NCBI GenBank assembly: GCA_013821425.1
Contig: JACDGV010000002.1
Location: 62,001-126,000 of the forward strand
Reading direction: 5' to 3'
Origin: Nitrosospira sp.
GTDB lineage: Bacteria > Pseudomonadota > Gammaproteobacteria > Burkholderiales > Nitrosomonadaceae
DNA length: 64,000 nt
Positions 53,399 to 61,886 of the stretch are shown here, in pieces; position 1 is the first letter of the stretch, and each line of letters opens with the position of its first letter. The translations under genes and the position numbers were made by a program. A model generated the notes under the pieces. The model ran no database searches. It worked only from the letters and a program-made list of their open reading frames with translations, and was not told the origin of the DNA.

Positions 53399-55375
53399 TT
53401 ATCCATTTTCTTTAAAGAATGCTTCCGCTTCAGCCAATTCCCGCGTGCGCTTCATCGGCGGCAGGCTCTGCCAGATTTTCCTGCCGTAGGGCTTGGTAAC
53501 GAGGCGTGGATCGCAGATCATCAATACGCCGCGATCAGTCTCATCCCGGATCAATCTTCCCGCCCCCTGCTTCAGGCTGATGACTGCGCGGGGCAACTGA
53601 TATTCCATGAAGGCATTGCGGCCCTCTTTGTTTATTTTGTCGATACGCGCGGCTAGCACGGGGTCATCGGGCGGCGCGAAGGGTAGCTTGTCGATTATTA
53701 CCAGGGACAATGCGTCGCCGCGCACATCCACTCCCTCCCAGAAGGATTGACTGCCAATGAGGATGGCATTACGCGTTTTGCGAAAACGCTCCAGCATCCA
53801 GGATCGGGATCCCTGGCCTTGCCGCAGTAAGGGATAGCCGAGTTGCTCCTGCCTGAATGCTTCCAGCAGCAACTCGTGCGCACGTTGCATTGCTCGCAAA
53901 CTGGTGCACAGGAAAAAAGCGCGGCCCTGGCTCGCTTTCAATACCGGCAGCGCGGCTTTTACCACTTCTTCCGTATACCTGGGGCTGTTGGGTTCGGGCA
54001 GACGGGTGGGCACATAGAGCAGGGCCTGTTTGGCGAAATCGAACGGGCTTTCCCAGCAGGCCGATCTCGCAGCTTTCGATCCCCCACTCAAGCCCATCTC
54101 GGTGTTGTAATGGGAAAAATCGCCTTTCACCGATAATGTTGCCGAGGTAAACACCCATGCGCGCGGCGATCCGGTCAACTGCTTGTTGAATATTTCCGCA
54201 ATGGAAAGGGGCGTCGCGTTGAGTTGCAGTGCCTGGCTGAATACTTCCACCCAGCGTACGAATCCTTCGGCTTCCGCCTGATCGCGCCAGCGCTTTATGG
54301 CATCCCCGATTTCACGCGCCCGTTGCCAGCAGTTTTCCAATCCCTCCGAGCGTTCCGCCTGGCCTTCCAGCATTTCTGCCAGCGCATCCAGTTTTTGCAG
54401 CAACTCGTCCAGCGCAGTGCCGAATCTTGCGTTTTTCATCATGGCTGCCAGCGGCCTGCGCGTGTTTTCGCCTTCAATAGTCAGACGGAAGTCACGTGCG
54501 GCTTTTTCCATTACTGCAATAGCCGGAGGGAGGGCGGCGAAGTCTTTTGCACCCCGCAACGCCTCCACCTCGGTGTCGCGAGCAAGCTCAAGCAGTTGGC
54601 TGGTGCTTACCGATTCGCCAAAAAACAGGCTGGCAGTTTCGGGCAACTGGTGAGCTTCATCGAAAATTACGGTATTGCAAGCCGGAAGCAGTTCAGCCAA
54701 TCCTTCATCGCGGAGCATGACATCCGCGAAAAAAAGATGGTGATTGACCACAACCACGTCCGCGGCAAGTGCCCGTTTTCGGGCTTCCATGACAAAACAA
54801 TCCTTGTAATGCGAGCATTCCGACCCCAGGCAATTGTCGCGGGTGGACGTCACCTGTGACCAGACTGCGGCATTCTCCGGCACTTCGCTCAATCCGCTTT
54901 TATCGCCGCTTTTGCTGCTATTGGCGTAGCGCTCAATCACCTTCAGGTACTTGACCTCTTCCCGGCTGACCAGGATGGCGCGGCCGTCCTGCACTGTGCG
55001 TTCCAGATGATAATGGCAAACGTAGTTGGCGCGGCCCTTTAGGAGCGCGACGGTTACCGGGGCCTTGAGTGCGGCCCGCACCGTGGGAATATCACGGCTG
55101 AAAAGCTGATCTTGCAGGGTCTTGGTGCCAGTGGAAATAATCACCTTGCCGCCAGCCAGCAATGCGGGTACCAGGTAGGCAAAGGTCTTGCCCGTGCCGG
55201 TTCCTGCCTCGGCGACCAGGATAGCGTTTGCGGCGATAGTTTCCGCAATTGCCTGAGCCATTTCCTGCTGCTGAGGGCGAATACTGTAACCCGGTACAGT
55301 GCGGGCAAGCGGCCCGCTGGCAGAGAAAAAAGAGTCTAGGTCGGGCATGGGCAAGGGGGAGGAAACTGTCGTCAT
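53399..55375 (-). CDS. dinG: DinG/YoaA-family ATP-dependent DNA helicase
   Basis: A 658-residue XPD-like superfamily 2 helicase; I start at ATG 55375 (the frame runs to 55402). Motif I is VAEAGTGTGKTFAYLVPALL near 40-58, the DEAH box is FDEAHQLPETA, and the 4Fe-4S cluster cysteines are C in NYVCHYHLE, then CLGSECSHYKDC. Motif V/VI: QSFWEGVDVRGDALSLVIID and QGAGRLIRDETDRGVLMICD. The family repairs DNA and removes R-loops. It is monocistronic and faces away from the 55504 frame. Confidence 0.92.
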   Translation of the reverse strand: MTTVSSPLPMPDLDSFFSASGPLARTVPGYSIRPQQQEMAQAIAETIAANAILVAEAGTGTGKTFAYLVPALLAGGKVIISTGTKTLQDQLFSRDIPTVRAALKAPVTVALLKGRANYVCHYHLERTVQDGRAILVSREEVKYLKVIERYANSSKSGDKSGLSEVPENAAVWSQVTSTRDNCLGSECSHYKDCFVMEARKRALAADVVVVNHHLFFADVMLRDEGLAELLPACNTVIFDEAHQLPETASLFFGESVSTSQLLELARDTEVEALRGAKDFAALPPAIAVMEKAARDFRLTIEGENTRRPLAAMMKNARFGTALDELLQKLDALAEMLEGQAERSEGLENCWQRAREIGDAIKRWRDQAEAEGFVRWVEVFSQALQLNATPLSIAEIFNKQLTGSPRAWVFTSATLSVKGDFSHYNTEMGLSGGSKAARSACWESPFDFAKQALLYVPTRLPEPNSPRYTEEVVKAALPVLKASQGRAFFLCTSLRAMQRAHELLLEAFRQEQLGYPLLRQGQGSRSWMLERFRKTRNAILIGSQSFWEGVDVRGDALSLVIIDKLPFAPPDDPVLAARIDKINKEGRNAFMEYQLPRAVISLKQGAGRLIRDETDRGVLMICDPRLVTKPYGRKIWQSLPPMKRTRELAEAEAFFKENG

Positions 55376-55460
55376 GATAACCCAGTGCCACAGATAAGGC
55401 ACTTCCGAATCTTTCCTCGCCGAGCCGAATATTTGAAAATCTTCCCGCTCACAAATTTTC

Positions 55461-55482
55461 TTGACCTAACGGTTAGTATGTT
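55461..55482. promoter_or_regulatory. Small palindrome near helicase promoter
   Basis: TTGACCTAACGGTTAGTATGTT contains CTAAC-G-GTTAG, a short dyad of the type bound by TetR-like repressors, about 90 bases upstream of the dinG start and 25 before the 55504 frame. Only the dyad is seen; no regulator gene is adjacent. Confidence 0.25.
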
Positions 55483-55503
55483 CTACCAGCTGGAGTAGAG
55501 GCC

Positions 55504-55818
55504 TTGCGCGAGCAGGGGCTTCCCATCGAAACACTGGGCATAACCAGCGCAGAGGAATCCACAGAATGCTCCAGGAGGACGGATACGGTTTTACTGAATG
55601 TGCAGGATGACAGCGAGCGCAAAGTGAATACATACCCGCTCTCTTTACACCTGCGTGGGTTACCTGGAAGAGAAACCTCTAAGGAAAGCGAGCTAGTGGT
55701 CGAGCTAGTGGGGTGCATTTCAGCGCGGCTGGAGCTGTCTCTGTGCCGGGATGTGCGGCTTTATCAGCGCAACTGTGCTGAAGTGGCCAACCGTGGCAAA
55801 ATCACGCTCCCGACCTGA
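55504..55818 (+). CDS. Doubtful ORF
   Basis: A 104-residue frame with TTG start (REQGLPIETLGITSAEESTE, LSLHLRGLPGRETSKESELV). No ribosome site and no family. It is the only content of the 55376-55839 gap besides the dyad at 55467. Listed because its composition is acceptable; likely spurious. Confidence 0.2.
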   Translation: MREQGLPIETLGITSAEESTECSRRTDTVLLNVQDDSERKVNTYPLSLHLRGLPGRETSKESELVVELVGCISARLELSLCRDVRLYQRNCAEVANRGKITLPT

Positions 55819-55839
55819 TCGGCGCAAGACCTGATGTCT

Positions 55840-56154
55840 TTATAATCTGCTTTGTCCCGTTATTGGGGATGATACTTTTGGAATGGAAAAGTATCTTATA
55901 GTGGTACGGTAAGGCTGGTGCTTTCCAGAAAATTGTCCCTTTTCGATCTTTTCCGGCTTACCCCGCTTCCCCATTCTGGTGTGAAATGGATTTTTCCCGG
56001 CCTGATAGGGATAGGGTTTCTTCCAGAACGCCTTGCATAACGGATCGCTGTAAAAATCTCGTTTCTGGGCCATGTTCCGCGCCAACCCGCTCAACGCCAT
56101 GAGGCTGATCACCACCAGTATGATCAGAATAACTACTGGAAATGATTTTTTCAT
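55840..56154 (-). CDS. Small single-span membrane protein
   Basis: About 104 residues starting MKKSFPVVILIILVVISLMA (ATG 56154) behind GGGAGGTGCAATTG. One N-terminal membrane segment is followed by a basic, aromatic tail (FWKKPYPYQAGKNPFHTRMG, KGQFSGKHQPYRTTIRY). Function is not recognised. It lies between two small exported-protein genes on the same strand, at a distance that does not prove an operon. Confidence 0.6.
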   Translation of the reverse strand: MKKSFPVVILIILVVISLMALSGLARNMAQKRDFYSDPLCKAFWKKPYPYQAGKNPFHTRMGKRGKPEKIEKGQFSGKHQPYRTTIRYFSIPKVSSPITGQSRL

Positions 56155-56312
56155 CAATTGCACCTCCCTGCAAAAAGTTCGGCTTACTTCTTTTAATCAA
56201 TGGGCGCACCACGACCAAACGACGCTAATCAAACAGGCTCGTCCTTTACGACGTTGTTCCTGCTGATTCAGCCGTCCTGCAGAAAAGTTCTTCCCCAGGG
56301 CTGCCCTGGGCG

Positions 56313-56795
56313 TTACTTCGCGATCTCTGTCTGGGCTGGATCAGTTATGACTCGATCCTGGTCACCGGTACCACGAACGGTTGCGCCGTTTTTGTTTTTC
56401 CCGGAAGTTGCATCACTTCCATGGGCATTTCGCCCAAGTCCGGCTGCCAACTGCCGATGCAAAGCCGCTTTGGGAAAGCTTTTCTCGGCTGCCTGTTCAT
56501 ACCTGACCATTAAAGCCCATGTGTGCGACTGCCGGTCTTGCGCCTGGCGACCATAAAGATAGCCTTTTTCCTGGTAATGCTGGAGCAACTTTCTCTGTTC
56601 CTCTGCTTTAACCCGCATTTCCCTGGTCAAGTTTTCAAAATTCCTGGCCAGGGTATCGTGGTCGCCGCGAGTCCGGGCATTCTGAACAGCTTCCCGAAGA
56701 GCGGGACTGTTTATTGCCTCATACGGGCTCATTGGTGCGCAGGCAGCCAACCAACCGAACACGAAGGCCATCACTAGAAATCGTCCTGTTTCCAC
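56313..56795 (-). CDS. Small lipoprotein, unknown function
   Basis: About 160 residues if started at GTG 56795; the frame reaches 56867. VETGRFLVMAFVFGWLAAC gives a lipoprotein signal with lipobox LAAC. The mature part is helical (ALREAVQNARTRGDHDTLAR, EEQRKLLQHYQEKGYLYGRQ, ALMVRYEQAAEKSFPKAALH), like small periplasmic DUF4398-type proteins, and ends in a charged Asn/Asp tail. Start choice is uncertain. Confidence 0.55.
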   Translation of the reverse strand: METGRFLVMAFVFGWLAACAPMSPYEAINSPALREAVQNARTRGDHDTLARNFENLTREMRVKAEEQRKLLQHYQEKGYLYGRQAQDRQSHTWALMVRYEQAAEKSFPKAALHRQLAAGLGRNAHGSDATSGKNKNGATVRGTGDQDRVITDPAQTEIAK

Positions 56796-56995
56796 GAAAC
56801 CCTGCCTGAAATCCAATTGATGGGCGAAGCGCTGCGGGACGCGCGGCATAGGGAGGAAGATTAGCAACCACCTCGTACTTTGTCAACTATTATATGTCTA
56901 AAGTATGAAAAGAATGTCAGTAGTGCGTGATAATGTGCCCGTACCGGCGCTGTCGGAGGAAGTTCTGCTGCCGAGGCAGCAGCTTTCAGTTTTAT

Positions 56996-57820
56996 TTATT
57001 GCGCCAGCAGACCTTGTTCGATAAACGAAGCCTCGAATGTGGCGACTATATGCGGGTCGGGCAGAATCAGCCGCTCATCCTTGTCTGTATAATCCAGCCG
57101 GCTCAGCATGTCCTTGATTAAATTGAGCCGCGCGAGCGGTTTGTCATCCGCCTGCACTATTATCCAGGGCGTGATGAGGTTGTGGGTATGGACCAGCATT
57201 TTGTCTCGCGCCAGCGTGTATTGTTCCCATTTCTTCAGTGCGAACTCATCCAGTGCGCTCACTTTCCATTGCGCGAGCGGGTCCTTCCTACGCTGATCCA
57301 AGCGCTTCTCCTGCTCGGATTTAGTGATGTCCAGGTAATACTTGAGGAGTTTAAGGCCAGAACGGATCAGCATGTGTTCGAAGTCCAGCACCGAGCTCAT
57401 GAATTCTTCATACTCGTCGTCAGTACAAAAGCCCATTACATGTTCCACCCCTGCCCGGTTGTACCAACTACGGTTAAAAAGTACGAGTTCCTGCGACGCC
57501 GGAAGATAGTGAACATAACGCTGAAAATACCATGAGCTGCGGTCCCGGTCCGAAGGTTTGCCTAGCGCTACAACGCGCGTCTCGCGCGGGCTCAGATACT
57601 GGGTGATGCGCTTGATGGTTCCATCCTTTCCAGCCGCATCGCGGCCTTCGAAGATAATCACGATCCTGTCATTGCGTTTGATCAAATGCCGCTGTAGCTT
57701 GACGAGTTCAATCTGAAGCTTGTACAGCGTGTCCTCGTAAGTCTTTCTGGATATTTCCTTCGAGGGCTTACCGGTTCCGGCTCTTTCTTTGTTATCAGGT
57801 TTCTTGCTCATGGCTGTCAT
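56996..57820 (-). CDS. ppk2: Polyphosphate kinase 2
   Basis: A 274-residue class I PPK2, which uses polyphosphate to phosphorylate nucleoside diphosphates (or the reverse). Landmarks: IIFEGRDAAGKDGTIKRITQ (Walker A), SPRETRVVALGKPSDRD, RSSWYFQRYVHYLPA with the conserved aromatic lid, FNRSWYNRAGVEHVMGFC, and KYYLDITKSEQEKRLDQR. Start ATG 57820 or ATG 57811. Divergent from the cus operon; the 182-base space between holds a tandem repeat. Confidence 0.93.
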   Translation of the reverse strand: MTAMSKKPDNKERAGTGKPSKEISRKTYEDTLYKLQIELVKLQRHLIKRNDRIVIIFEGRDAAGKDGTIKRITQYLSPRETRVVALGKPSDRDRSSWYFQRYVHYLPASQELVLFNRSWYNRAGVEHVMGFCTDDEYEEFMSSVLDFEHMLIRSGLKLLKYYLDITKSEQEKRLDQRRKDPLAQWKVSALDEFALKKWEQYTLARDKMLVHTHNLITPWIIVQADDKPLARLNLIKDMLSRLDYTDKDERLILPDPHIVATFEASFIEQGLLAQ

Positions 57821-57892
57821 TTTCGATGGGTGTGATCAGTGGAATATGCGTCCAGGCAATCCTCGTAACACGGGTGATGTGGCTACAAGTCG

Positions 57893-57920
57893 TCACATGG
57901 ATACATTCACATGGATACAC
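57893..57920. repeat. Tandem 14-base repeat in the ppk2/cus intergenic region
   Basis: TCACATGGATACAT (57893-57906) is followed directly by TCACATGGATACAC (57907-57920). Spaced a little over one helical turn apart, two identical half-sites in a divergent promoter region are typical of a response-regulator or repressor operator. Candidate site for copper-responsive control of the efflux operon. No regulator gene is in the window. Confidence 0.5.
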
Positions 57921-58002
57921 ATTCAAGACACCTAGTTTACTACTTACGGCGTGGGTAAATGTTCCGCTAGCGCATAGGTTACACTTGTCCTTCTCGGGAA
58001 AA

Positions 58003-58422
58003 ATGCGCATACTTGCCTATATGATGCTACAGATGCGTGGATTTATTCTGACTCTGATCATGCTGGGACTGCCGGCGCAGGGCGCTTTGGCCGCCATCAT
58101 GCCGTTGTGCGCCCCAGCTAAAAATACTGTTGCCATCCAGGAGACGGGAGAGTCTTCCGCGGTATCCCCAGACATTCCGCTCATACCCTGCGCCCAGCAC
58201 GATAGCGATATTCATAAAATCCCAGCGAAGACTGATAGTGCGGCCGGTCAGATTGACTTTAATTTCTCCTGCGATGGGACGGTTTGCAACGTAAGCGGGA
58301 ATGGCCTGCCTCCCGCAGCCTCCGCACTGAATCTCGCCACGGAATTCTCTTACGCTATCTCCTTTAATCCCCGCTTCACTTCTTTCCTTCTGCTGCAACC
58401 GCAGCGTCCTCCTCTAGCTTAA
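58003..58422 (+). CDS. CzcI-like periplasmic protein
   Basis: A 139-residue precursor; I start at ATG 58003 because the signal peptide (MMLQMRGFILTLIMLGLPAQ then GALA) begins there, and the longer frame to 57826 is unlikely. ATG 58021 is an alternative. The mature part has Cys pairs (MPLCAPAKN, LIPCAQHDSDIHK, FSCDGTVCNVSG) and ends RFTSFLLLQPQRPPLA, like the CzcI-type proteins that precede metal-efflux operons. Role: probably regulatory or metal-sensing, unproven. Confidence 0.65.
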   Translation: MRILAYMMLQMRGFILTLIMLGLPAQGALAAIMPLCAPAKNTVAIQETGESSAVSPDIPLIPCAQHDSDIHKIPAKTDSAAGQIDFNFSCDGTVCNVSGNGLPPAASALNLATEFSYAISFNPRFTSFLLLQPQRPPLA

Positions 58423-58614
58423 TCTCCGACAGAAGAAATCCGCCTGTCACAAAGGCGTTCTCTCTTATCAGCCTGCACTGGACAGTACGCCTTTTGGCGC
58501 CTTGATTGGTCTAGTCGGCTTGTTCGATTGCAAACTGTACACACATTGGGATTTGCTACCGAATATTCCAGTGAGCTACTTTTCAATGGGCTACTAAAAG
58601 ATCAGGAGATCAGA

Positions 58615-58905
58615 ATGGCTTTTTCGCTATCTTTTAACCTGGGACGCGCGCTTGCGATCGCGTCGCTTGGGGTTGCGTTTATGCCTGCTCTATCCCACGC
58701 GGTCGAGATCGCAGGGCCCGTTTCAGCATCCCGGGAAATGACTGTTCCATCCAGCCTCATTTATGCACGAGGCATCCTGCTGCAGGTTGGCCAGGACAAG
58801 GGCGTAAGTAAAGGCGACGCCGTTGAATTCTTTTTCGAGAAATCAGATCCGGATTACCCTGTTGTAAAACTGCAAAAACTGGCTCCTATAAGGGGGTCTC
58901 AATGA
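58615..58905 (+). CDS. Small periplasmic protein of the efflux operon
   Basis: A 96-residue precursor starting MAFSLSFNLGRALAIASLGV (ATG 58615, behind AGGAGATCAGA). Signal peptide ends near ALSHA. The mature part (SSLIYARGILLQVGQDKGVS, GDAVEFFFEKSDPDYPVVKL) suggests a small beta-rich domain. Its stop overlaps cusC (ATGA), so it belongs to the operon. Function unknown. Confidence 0.7.
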   Translation: MAFSLSFNLGRALAIASLGVAFMPALSHAVEIAGPVSASREMTVPSSLIYARGILLQVGQDKGVSKGDAVEFFFEKSDPDYPVVKLQKLAPIRGSQ

Positions 58906-60281
58906 TTCACGGCGGAATCATTGCGGCAGTCCTTGCCGCTGTTGTGCTTCCTGCAAATGCCGGGGGACAAATTCCGGATGACGCACACTCGGCAACGCCC
59001 CTCCGACCCGTCCCGGAACTCCCTTCGGGAACGTTTACGGCATCACAGGGCAGCAGTTTTACCGCGCTGACCACCTTGATTGATGAAGCCCTTCGAACCA
59101 ACCCCGAAATTCAGGCTGCGCTTCGGGAACGGGAAGCCGCAAGCCAGAGGATATCTCCCGCGGCAGCGCTGGACGATCCTGTGCTTGAAGCAGGCGTGAT
59201 CTACGCGCCCCTGGTTTCATCCACGTTTAACCGCGAGGACATGACAATGAAAATGATCGGTCTGTCCCAGCGCTTGCCATTCCCCGGCAAACGAGGCTTG
59301 CGCAAAGACGTTGCCGCCGAGGAGGCGCAGGGTGTTGGCTACGGTTATGAGGAAACCGTGAATCGCGTAGTTCGCGACATCAAAACCGCCTATTTCAATC
59401 TTGGTCTCACGCTCGAAGTGACCAGGCTGGTAGAGAAAAACAAGCTAATCCTCGAAGAGTTCCTACACCTCGCCGAGGACCACTACACGGTAGGGCGGGG
59501 GAATCAGGTCGACGTACTGAAGGCGCAGACGCAGGTATCCAGGACGATGGATGAGCTGTTCAGGCTTGCGCGGGAACGACGGGCCACCGAAGCCGAGCTT
59601 GTTCGCCTGCTTAGCCGCAGCCCCGCCATTGCAATCCCCATACCGGAGCTGCCGCAATTGCGCGAGGAACCGCTAAACCTGGAATCGCTGCGCGAAACCG
59701 CTCTGAGGCAGCGTCCACAGTTGCTGGCACTGCAAAGTCTGGCTGCGCGTAACGAGAAAGCGCTGGAGCTGGCGCGCAAAAATTACTACCCCGACTTCGA
59801 TGTGCGCATGTCGTACGGCCAACGCGACAACATGCTGGACGGCACGAGCCGCCCTGATATGGTGAGTCTGACCGTAGCGGTCAACCTGCCAGTTTGGCGT
59901 GGCAATAAACTGGCACCGCGGGAAGCAGAGTCGCTGGCAATGCGCGACCAGGCGCTGAGCTTGTATCAGGCCCAACGCGATGAGGTGATCGCCGGATTGC
60001 GCCAGCAGGTGGCGACGGCCGAGCAAAGCCTCGAATCAGCTCGGCTGTACCGAACCGCTATCCTGCCGCAGGCCCGCCTTACGGTTGAATCGGCGCTGGC
60101 GGCATACAGGGTCGATCGGGTTGATTTCCTGACGCTGCTCGATAGTCAGACGATTGTATTCAACTACGAAATCGGCCTTGTAACAGCCATAGCCAGCTAT
60201 AACAAGACGCTTGCGGAGATCGATCTGCTCATCGGCAAATCGCCAGTTAGCTTACCGGGCAATTCCGGGGAGGGCATGTGA
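58902..60281 (+). CDS. cusC: Copper/silver efflux outer-membrane factor CusC
   Basis: A 459-residue TolC-family outer-membrane channel of the CusCBA/CzcCBA tripartite pump. After the signal peptide (AAVLAAVVLPANA) come the coiled-coil repeats of the family: LIDEALRTNPEIQAALRERE, LSQRLPFPGKRGLRKDVAAE, VVRDIKTAYFNLGLTLEVTR, YTVGRGNQVDVLKAQTQVSR and VDRVDFLTLLDSQTIVFNYE. The N-terminal Gln/Leu-Pro-F-P-G motif is shared by Cus/Czc outer proteins. Overlaps neighbours on both sides. Confidence 0.88.
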   Translation: MIHGGIIAAVLAAVVLPANAGGQIPDDAHSATPLRPVPELPSGTFTASQGSSFTALTTLIDEALRTNPEIQAALREREAASQRISPAAALDDPVLEAGVIYAPLVSSTFNREDMTMKMIGLSQRLPFPGKRGLRKDVAAEEAQGVGYGYEETVNRVVRDIKTAYFNLGLTLEVTRLVEKNKLILEEFLHLAEDHYTVGRGNQVDVLKAQTQVSRTMDELFRLARERRATEAELVRLLSRSPAIAIPIPELPQLREEPLNLESLRETALRQRPQLLALQSLAARNEKALELARKNYYPDFDVRMSYGQRDNMLDGTSRPDMVSLTVAVNLPVWRGNKLAPREAESLAMRDQALSLYQAQRDEVIAGLRQQVATAEQSLESARLYRTAILPQARLTVESALAAYRVDRVDFLTLLDSQTIVFNYEIGLVTAIASYNKTLAEIDLLIGKSPVSLPGNSGEGM

Positions 60282-61885
60282 AATTCGCCGCCAGATTGAT
60301 CGCTTTTATCGTCTTGGCTGCAGCTGTCCTTGCTGCTGGATATTGGTGGGGTAAAACCCGATCTTCGGTCTCAGCGGTTGGGCCGCCCAGCGGCTCGCCC
60401 GAGCGGAAGATTCTCTATTATCGCAACCCGATGGGACAACCCGACATCTCGCCGGTGCCGAAGAAAGATCCGATGGGCATGGATTACCTCCCCGTTTACG
60501 AGGGTGAGGAGTCGCCGTCCGCGGATTCGATAGTAAAGATCAGCACTGCAAAAATACAAAAGCTGGGGGTGAGAACCGAGGTCGCCGCGATGCGTGAACT
60601 CATCCGTACCGTGAGGGCGGTGGCGACAGTACAGGCGGACGAGCGCCGGTTGCGCACTGTGGCGCCGAAGTTCGAAGGTTGGATTCACCGGCTCTACGTC
60701 AATACCACGGGCCAGGCGGTGAGGAAAGGCGATGCGCTAATGGATGTGTACAGTCCCGAACTGATCACGGCGCAACACGAATATCTTGTTGCCAGGAAAG
60801 GAATGCGCGCCGTCTCAGAGGGTAGTCCGGAGGTCGAGGCGGCGATGCAGCGGTTGGCCGAGAGTGCCTTGCAGAGATTGCGCAACTGGGATATCGCTGA
60901 GGCCGACCTGAAAGCGCTGCAACAGGAAGGCCAGGTCAGAAGATATGTCGTCTTGCGTTCTGAAGCCAGCGGTGTGGTGTTGGACAAGCTTGCCATCCAG
61001 GGAGAGCGCTTCGTGCCGGGAGAGGTACTGTATCAGATCGCCGATCTCTCTAATATATGGATGCTGGCGGACGTGTTCGAACAGGATCTTGTTCTGGTAC
61101 GCGAGGGCCAGCCTGCCGCCGTCAGAATTGATGCTTACCCGGAAACAGTATTTAACGGCAAGGTGACGTTCATCTACCCCACGGTGAATCCGGACACCCG
61201 GACCGCCAAGGTGCGCATCGAGCTGCCCAACGATCGAGGGCTGCTCAAACCTGCCATGTATGGAAGAGTGGAGTTGGCTTCGGCCCACGGCAAAGACAAG
61301 GTGCTCGCCGTGCCCGAGTCGGCAGTGCTTCATACCGGTACACGGCAACTAGTACTGGTTGATCTCGGCGAGGGCCGGTTTGAGCCGAGGGAAATAAAAC
61401 TCGGCGCCCATGGCGATGACTATGATGAAGTGCTGGACGGGTTGGAGGCCGGGGAAATGGTCGTGGTGAAAGCCAATTTTCTGATTGATGCAGAAAGTAA
61501 CCTCAAGTCGGCCCTGGAAAGCTTTCGCCACAGCACACACGAGGCAATGCTTGGCGAGCCGAGGGAGAAACAGCAAATCTCCCGCTCATCTGTCGTACCG
61601 CCTGCGCTGGTGACGCACCGCGGCGAAGGCACAATTGAAGCAATCGATTTGGTCCGGGGGGCGGTAACACTTGCTCATGGCCCAATTGCCAGCTTGCGGT
61701 GGCCAGCGATGATAATGGATTTTCGCGTCCAGGACCCTGCGTTGCTCCGAACATTGAAACCCGGCCAGGAGGTTGCCTTCGAGATAACCGAGGAACCAGT
61801 TGGCGAGTACGTTATCGTGCGTCTCCAGGCGGCTGAAGCCAGCCCTGCCTCCAGCTCCGTTGCCAGCCCTCTCGGAGGGTATTGA
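60278..61885 (+). CDS. cusB: Copper/silver efflux adaptor CusB with fused CusF domain
   Basis: A 535-residue periplasmic adaptor starting at GTG 60278. Order: membrane anchor (about 5-22), heavy-metal binding domain (ILYYRNPMGQPDISPVPKKD, PMGMDYLPVY), HlyD-type barrel-sandwich and hairpin (120-380), and, near 440-515, a CusF-like copper chaperone (GEGTIEAIDLVRGAVTLAHG, LRWPAMIMDF). In CusF the copper ligands are H36, W44, M47, M49; here H467, W475, M478 and M480 have identical spacing. This links the adaptor to the chaperone in one chain and points to Cu(I)/Ag(I), not zinc/cobalt. Confidence 0.92.
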   Translation: MKFAARLIAFIVLAAAVLAAGYWWGKTRSSVSAVGPPSGSPERKILYYRNPMGQPDISPVPKKDPMGMDYLPVYEGEESPSADSIVKISTAKIQKLGVRTEVAAMRELIRTVRAVATVQADERRLRTVAPKFEGWIHRLYVNTTGQAVRKGDALMDVYSPELITAQHEYLVARKGMRAVSEGSPEVEAAMQRLAESALQRLRNWDIAEADLKALQQEGQVRRYVVLRSEASGVVLDKLAIQGERFVPGEVLYQIADLSNIWMLADVFEQDLVLVREGQPAAVRIDAYPETVFNGKVTFIYPTVNPDTRTAKVRIELPNDRGLLKPAMYGRVELASAHGKDKVLAVPESAVLHTGTRQLVLVDLGEGRFEPREIKLGAHGDDYDEVLDGLEAGEMVVVKANFLIDAESNLKSALESFRHSTHEAMLGEPREKQQISRSSVVPPALVTHRGEGTIEAIDLVRGAVTLAHGPIASLRWPAMIMDFRVQDPALLRTLKPGQEVAFEITEEPVGEYVIVRLQAAEASPASSSVASPLGGY

Positions 61886-61886
61886 G

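Noticed and set aside
57826-58002. N-terminal extension of the CzcI-like protein
   Set aside because: The extra 59 residues precede a good signal peptide, include the tandem repeat of the promoter region, and lack a ribosome site.
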